The notes under the pieces were generated by a model. That model ran no database searches. It was not told where the DNA came from and saw only the letters and a list, made by a program, of their open reading frames with translations. Source: Ailurus styani (taxonomy: Eukaryota; Chordata; Mammalia; Carnivora; Ailuridae). Taken from it: 64,000 nucleotides of DNA. The stretch spans positions 2,144,840 to 2,208,839 of the forward strand of contig LNAC01000136.1 of NCBI GenBank assembly GCA_002007465.1, read 5' to 3'. Shown here in pieces: positions 59,859 to 64,000 of the stretch. Made by a program: the position numbers and the translations under genes. Numbering within the stretch: position 1 is the first letter of the stretch; every line of letters begins with the position of its first letter.

Positions 59859-61367
59859 ACATAGTGTATCTGAGGTCATAGAAACCAAGGCATGGTACAT
59901 AGCAGCTGGGAGCTCATGGGATGGGTCTGAGTTGTAAATCAAGACATGGGCCCACGGGTGGTGTGTGGTCTCCCTTCACCCAGGATCCAGTTGAATCTGC
60001 CATGTGGAACTAGAGGAGGTTAAAGCAGGAACGGACTGAAGAAAATTTATCTAGTCCAGATGTCTCGTTTTTTTTCAGATGGGCTAAGGTTGATCTAAAA
60101 TACCTTTTTATAGGTCACAGAGTGAGTTAGAAGTAACTTTTAGTATACCAAAATCATGTCAAAGCGCCCCTTCCCCCATTCCTACCAGGACCTCATTTGT
60201 TGCTTGGCTGGAGTCCGTCCTTTCTCAGAAGACCTCCTGTTTCCAGCAAGATGTGCCACATGGTCGCCGATCTGCACCATGTTGCATTTTCAATTAAACC
60301 CGCTAAATGGGGTGTTTTAAAAGGATGATTTCCAAGCTGCCAGGACAATAATGCCACAAACACCACCAGATTTTATTAGAGTCAAATGACAGTATAAATC
60401 ATTAGGAAAATGTGTGCCAACCACAGAAACAGCAATGTCTCAAACTCTTGGAGTACTGAACACCATCCAGTTGGCTGAGAACAAATCGTGTGGCTTAAAA
60501 TCATTTTTCACAATTACTATCCTAGCTAGTTCATCGTTTTTGGCAGATCTGCCCCACATGCATAGCCGAACTCAGCTAATTTTCACTCTGCTGATCGACA
60601 AATATACTTTCCCCTCCCCTCAGAAAAACCACCCAGACAGCTTTCATGAAATCTTGAGGTAGTACATCAAAAAACTGAGCCCATTTATTAGAGCCTGGCT
60701 TGAAAAATGCATATTAAATAGGCCACCCTAGATTCATCACAGAAAATTCTTCTGTGCTAACTAAGACGATGAGTTCAGAATATCAGTCATAACAACGACT
60801 GGAGTCCGAGAGTCAAAGAGCAAAATTTCACAAGCCCTTCTTTACTCTTCTCTTTTGAATTGAGCTTGCCTTCCACAAAGCAGAAGCAAGAAAAAAAAAA
60901 TAAAATAAAAATTATTTACTATGGGCTTGTCTAAAATTATTAGTTTTTTTTTCTTTTCAAATTATTAGTTCCGTAAGTCAGACAAGAGATATCGTACAAT
61001 GATTTCTTTACACAATAAAATATTTACATGACAAAAATGAACCAAAGACCTTTCCTATCAAACTTAATTATTCACCCAAGTTTCATTTCCAGGTGGTCTT
61101 CTGGGGACTGCTCAAGAGCCCAAGAGTGTCAAATTCTATCCACAAATGGGTGTTTTAGGATGATTTCAAATAATGTTAATCTGCTGCAAGTTGAATACCC
61201 TTCCCACAGAGAGAAGCATCTGCGCACAAAGGGGATCCCCCATGTACTTCAAATCGAGCATCTGCGCTAACTCCATAGGGGGTGAAGGGATGCTCTTAGG
61301 ACCCAGCTCACAAGGGGCTTCAACACTATTGTGTTCTACTCTGCAGTTCGGGAATAGGTGGATAGGC
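59859..61367. other. Intronic sequence, no gene recognised
   Basis: A faint MIR-like trace is at 60055-60135 ('taggtcacagagtgagttag'). Otherwise unique-looking. Confidence 0.4.
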
Positions 61368-61430
61368 ATGTATGGTGTTCTTTATAATTTCTGTGTATCT
61401 GAAATATTTTACAGTAAGTTAAAAAAAAAT
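61368..61430 (+). repeat. L1M 3'-terminal fragment
   Basis: 'tgttctttataatttctgtg', 'tatctgaaatattttacagt' and an A9 run resemble the last 60 bp of old L1 elements. Confidence 0.45.
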
Positions 61431-61582
61431 TTAATCCCCTGGATTGGTGTGATTGGCACGTCCAGTCTCCTGAGGAGGAATCCATACTTAAAAGCCTTGC
61501 TATCTCTAGAGTCCTGCTGAATTTTCTTTAATAGGATCGAAAGGATCTGTTATACTAACTGGGTACATTAAAACCATTTCTG

Positions 61583-61799
61583 GGGAGCCTGGGTGGCTCA
61601 GTTGGCTAAGTGTCTGCCTTGGCTCAGGTCATGATCCTGGAGTCCTGGGATCATGGCCCACATCAGGCTCCTTGCTCAGCGGGGAGCCTGCTTCTCCCTC
61701 TGCCTGCTGCTCCCCCTGCTTGTGCATTCACTCGCTCACTCTCTGACAAATAAAATCATAAATGAATGAATGAATGAATGAATGAATGAATGAATGAAT
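61583..61799 (+). mobile_element. CAN-SINE with (GAAT)n tail and 13-bp target duplication
   Basis: 'gggagcctgggtggctcagt', 'ggctcaggtcatgatcctgg', 'cagcggggagcctgcttctc', then 'ctgacaaataaaatcataaa' and about nine AATG/GAAT units (61763-61799). Flanks aaaaccatttctg (61570-61582) and aaaacgatttctg (61800-61812) differ at one base. The tail has become a tetranucleotide microsatellite. Confidence 0.93.
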
Positions 61800-61812
61800 A
61801 AAACGATTTCTG

Positions 61813-62284
61813 TTATTGAGTTCCCAAAGACTTGGCCGGATCTTCACGACCTTTCCTGTCAGATGATAACCTGTGTCTGTGGAGCATCTTTAGAGAACAT
61901 ACAAGCCAAGAGTATTTTCAATCAGTGTAAGCAAAGTAAAAATATATTCTCATATGAAATCTGCCAGCTTCCCAAATAGAAAATGTTGTAAGAAAAAGGT
62001 AGAAGATCAAGAAAAACAAGTTAAATTGACCAAGTATGCTTTAAAATATCCCCAAAGTTTGAAAACCCCTCCTTACCCCAGCTGATGACGGGAAGAGAGA
62101 AGCCTGCTGTGTTCATGTAACACTCATGTTTGAGGTAGGGGAGACCAAAGAGGTCTCAAAGGGGCAAAGATTGGGAATCTGTTAGAAATGCGAATCCCCA
62201 GATCTGGGCTGGGGGTGTGTGTGGGAGAGGTGGGCAGCAATCCCTGCCGATGACTCTGACCCCCTGCCAGTGAACAAACCACGG
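61813..62284. other. Intronic sequence, nothing recognised
   Basis: No gene or repeat recognised. Confidence 0.4.
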
Positions 62285-62540
62285 ATGTCAAGGTTACAGG
62301 TCCAGCCTCTGGGGTCAGAGTCACTGGGTTTGAATACCAGGGCTTGTCCCCGGTAAATTGGGTGACTTTAGACAAGTTACTTAATTTGTCTCTTCTTTAA
62401 TTTCCTCAGCTGTAAAATGAGGACAGTACTAGTCCCTAGCTCACCAGAACACTGGCGGTAAGATGATCCATGTAAAGGTTTGGCAACATGATTAACACAT
62501 ACCAAGCACTCAATACATGTGAGCCATGATTTTCTCTGCT
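62285..62540 (+). repeat. MIR, nearly full length, sense
   Basis: 'ctggggtcagagtcactgggtttgaatacc', 'ggtgactttagacaagttacttaatttg', 'cctcagctgtaaaatgagga', 'caagcactcaatacatgtga' are in MIR order. Confidence 0.8.
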
Positions 62541-63624
62541 ATGGAAATCATCACAGATTTGCTTTCAGTTCAGCTTTACTCAACTACTGATTTGCTTAGC
62601 ATTGATTGAGCACTTACTACAAACCAGACTCAGGGCACGGAGTAACACAGCGTTCTGACCTAGCTGCCGTGCTGCTCCGCCCTGAGTGAGTGCCGATGAA
62701 ATCCCACCATTGGAGCTATACTCCCAAACACATCAAGAATCTCTGATGGGGGGCCCCAAGCTTGGATAGGTTTTCAAAAGCTACTCAGGAGGTTTTAGTG
62801 TCTTCCAACGGAAGCAGCAGACCCACAAGCAAGAATTACAGCCCCAAGCCCAAGGAGCAGAGGCTACATGTATGCACATAAACCCAGAGAAACTTCTGGA
62901 AGGAGTCCTTTGCCCAGCAGGCTTTCGTTTGTGCTCATATATTCCTCTCTGGCTTTACTGACCTTCGTAGGAAGCACAAATCCTGTTTTCCTCAGTCCTC
63001 AGGGCTTGCCCCTTTTGCCAGACTAAGAGTAGGTACAGAAGGAAGTCTGTCGATGCAGCAAGAATGAGTGCTGTTTTTAGGATCGGGCCCTCCCAACTCC
63101 AGGAAGCCTGAGCACCATGTTTCAGGACAGAGGAGTAATTATACAGCCATCGTCTCCTGGAACCAACTCCTATAGATGCAGATGTAGGTTTCCCTGGATA
63201 AATTGCCCAAGCCCCAAGGCCAGACATAATGGTTTCACACACCGGTTTCCAAGGGGTGGAGCAACAGGGGCAAAGCTTTTAAATTAATTAAAAGAGACAC
63301 TCAGGCACACTTCATGCCATTCTTTAATCTCCACTCTCCTGTGATAAATATAGAATGACAGGTCCGGGCCCAGGCTAATGAGTTGAAGGCAGGACCCTAT
63401 GGAGACTCGCCAAGCAGCCCTCGGAAACGTGGCAGCAGGGCCCAGGGCTCAGAGAAAGGAAGAAGAAAATCAGCACCTTGCCTCAGCAGGGTCACTGATG
63501 TGTCACCAGAATGCTCTGAAGAGTTCCCACTGCACATAGGATTCCCCCTCTTCCTTGACTAGCAGCGGTTTAAACAACAGACAAAAGGAAACAGCATGTC
63601 TTGCATTAAAAGGTTGGACAGTAA
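62541..63624. other. Intronic sequence with small MIR/L2-like word
   Basis: 'gcattgattgagcacttactacaaaccagactcaggg' (62599-62635, landmark) is MIR/L2-like antisense. The remainder shows nothing recognisable. Confidence 0.45.
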
Positions 63625-63715
63625 GAATAGTCAAGATTTACTGACGGTTTTCTAGTGTCAGAAAAAGGCACTATGCTAAGGGCTTCTCAGGTAGTACTTC
63701 ATTTAATTGTGGTGA
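63625..63715 (-). repeat. MIR relic, antisense
   Basis: 'aaaggcactatgctaagggcttctcaggtagtacttcatttaattgtggtgacc' (63664-63717, landmark) matches antisense MIR (ggcactgtgctaagcgcttta then catttaatcctcac). Confidence 0.65.
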
Positions 63716-64000
63716 CCAGCTTCCCAAACAGTCCTCACACCGCCTAGCATACACACCCTCACCATACAGCCCCCTCACACAGAGTCAGAGCTGGCACATG
63801 CGACCGATAGAAAATTCCAGAAGAAACGGTCTGTGACCTTTGAGCTTAGATGGTAGAGGGCATCACCACTTCTAACATGATCTCTTGGATCATGTGCCCT
63901 GGGGGAAGCCAGCGCCACCTCAAAAGGACACTTAGGCTGCCCTGTGGTGAGACCAACAACTAGGCCACTTGCAAGTGAATCCTCCAGCTAGAGCCAAGCC
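63716..64000. other. Intronic sequence to window end
   Basis: Nothing recognised. Confidence 0.4.

Larger units (their letters stand above)
1..64000 (-). other. PCSK5: PCSK5 gene body, internal portion (introns plus two exons)
   Basis: Two consecutive PCSK5 coding exons lie on the minus strand at 31177-31320 and 27616-27692, so the window should be transcribed right to left. Known biology: PCSK5 (PC5/PC6) is a Ca-dependent serine endoprotease of the secretory pathway. It cleaves proproteins after paired basic residues and acts in the Golgi, at the cell surface and in the matrix. The gene is very long (hundreds of kb in human), which fits two exons in 64 kb. I looked for the neighbouring coding motifs on the minus strand (NDPKWPSMWYM before exon A, HGTRCAGEV after exon B) and did not find them, so both window edges fall inside introns. 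That the whole window is PCSK5 intron is inferred from the exon positions. Confidence 0.9.

Noticed and set aside
31321..64000. Search for upstream PCSK5 exons (prodomain, KRTKR cleavage site, PSMWYM)
   Set aside because: No match seen by eye on the minus strand.

Overview
The window is mammalian nuclear DNA from a carnivore. The diagnostic sign is a set of tRNA-derived carnivore SINEs (CAN-SINEs). Their best-preserved copies (about 5462-5645, 7831-8036, 44226-44427) have the 'gggttaaagcctctgc' head, the 'gctctctgctcagcagggag' body and an AAATAAATAAAATCTTT tail that I associate with mustelids (ferret, mink, otter group). The order is well supported; the family is inferred from memory of SINE subfamilies.

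The only gene I can support is PCSK5 (proprotein convertase subtilisin/kexin type 5), on the minus strand. Two internal coding exons are visible. Exon A (31320 down to 31177, 144 nt, phase 0/0) encodes 48 residues with the catalytic Asp of the LDDG motif. Exon B (27692 down to 27616, 77 nt) encodes the next 25 codons plus two bases of a Lys codon. By the human numbering I recall, they cover residues 140-187 and 188-213. Both have consensus splice sites and join in frame. The following exon, which must start with the last base of that Lys codon and the catalytic His214, is not in the 27.6 kb downstream. The preceding exon is not in the 32.7 kb upstream. The window is therefore about 99.7% intron of a very large gene.

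Layout in + coordinates: 1-27615 is the intron after exon B. It holds an old MaLR-like LTR, a 2 kb antisense L1, SINEs, a MER3-like DNA transposon, MIR and L2 relics, a poly(A)-only retro-insertion at 16599-16662, and a 5'-inverted ('twin-primed') L1 at 21233-22825. 27693-31176 is the 3.5 kb intron between the exons, with one MIR. Exon A lies in a CpG-rich block (about 31020-31535). 31321-64000 is the intron before exon A. It holds L2, MIR, several L1 fragments, SINEs, ERV/LTR relics, microsatellites, a 26-bp SINE stub with a perfect 16-bp target-site duplication, and an assembly ambiguity (single N at 54208 between two 44-bp direct repeats).

I found no RNA gene, CRISPR, operon or prokaryotic feature, and no undescribed biological system. 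The most useful leads are the GC-biased exon A and its CpG island, the very short retro-insertions, the inverted SINE pairs inside the PCSK5 transcript, and the N-flanking duplication. Repeat family names come from sequence memory and most repeat boundaries are approximate to 10-50 bases.
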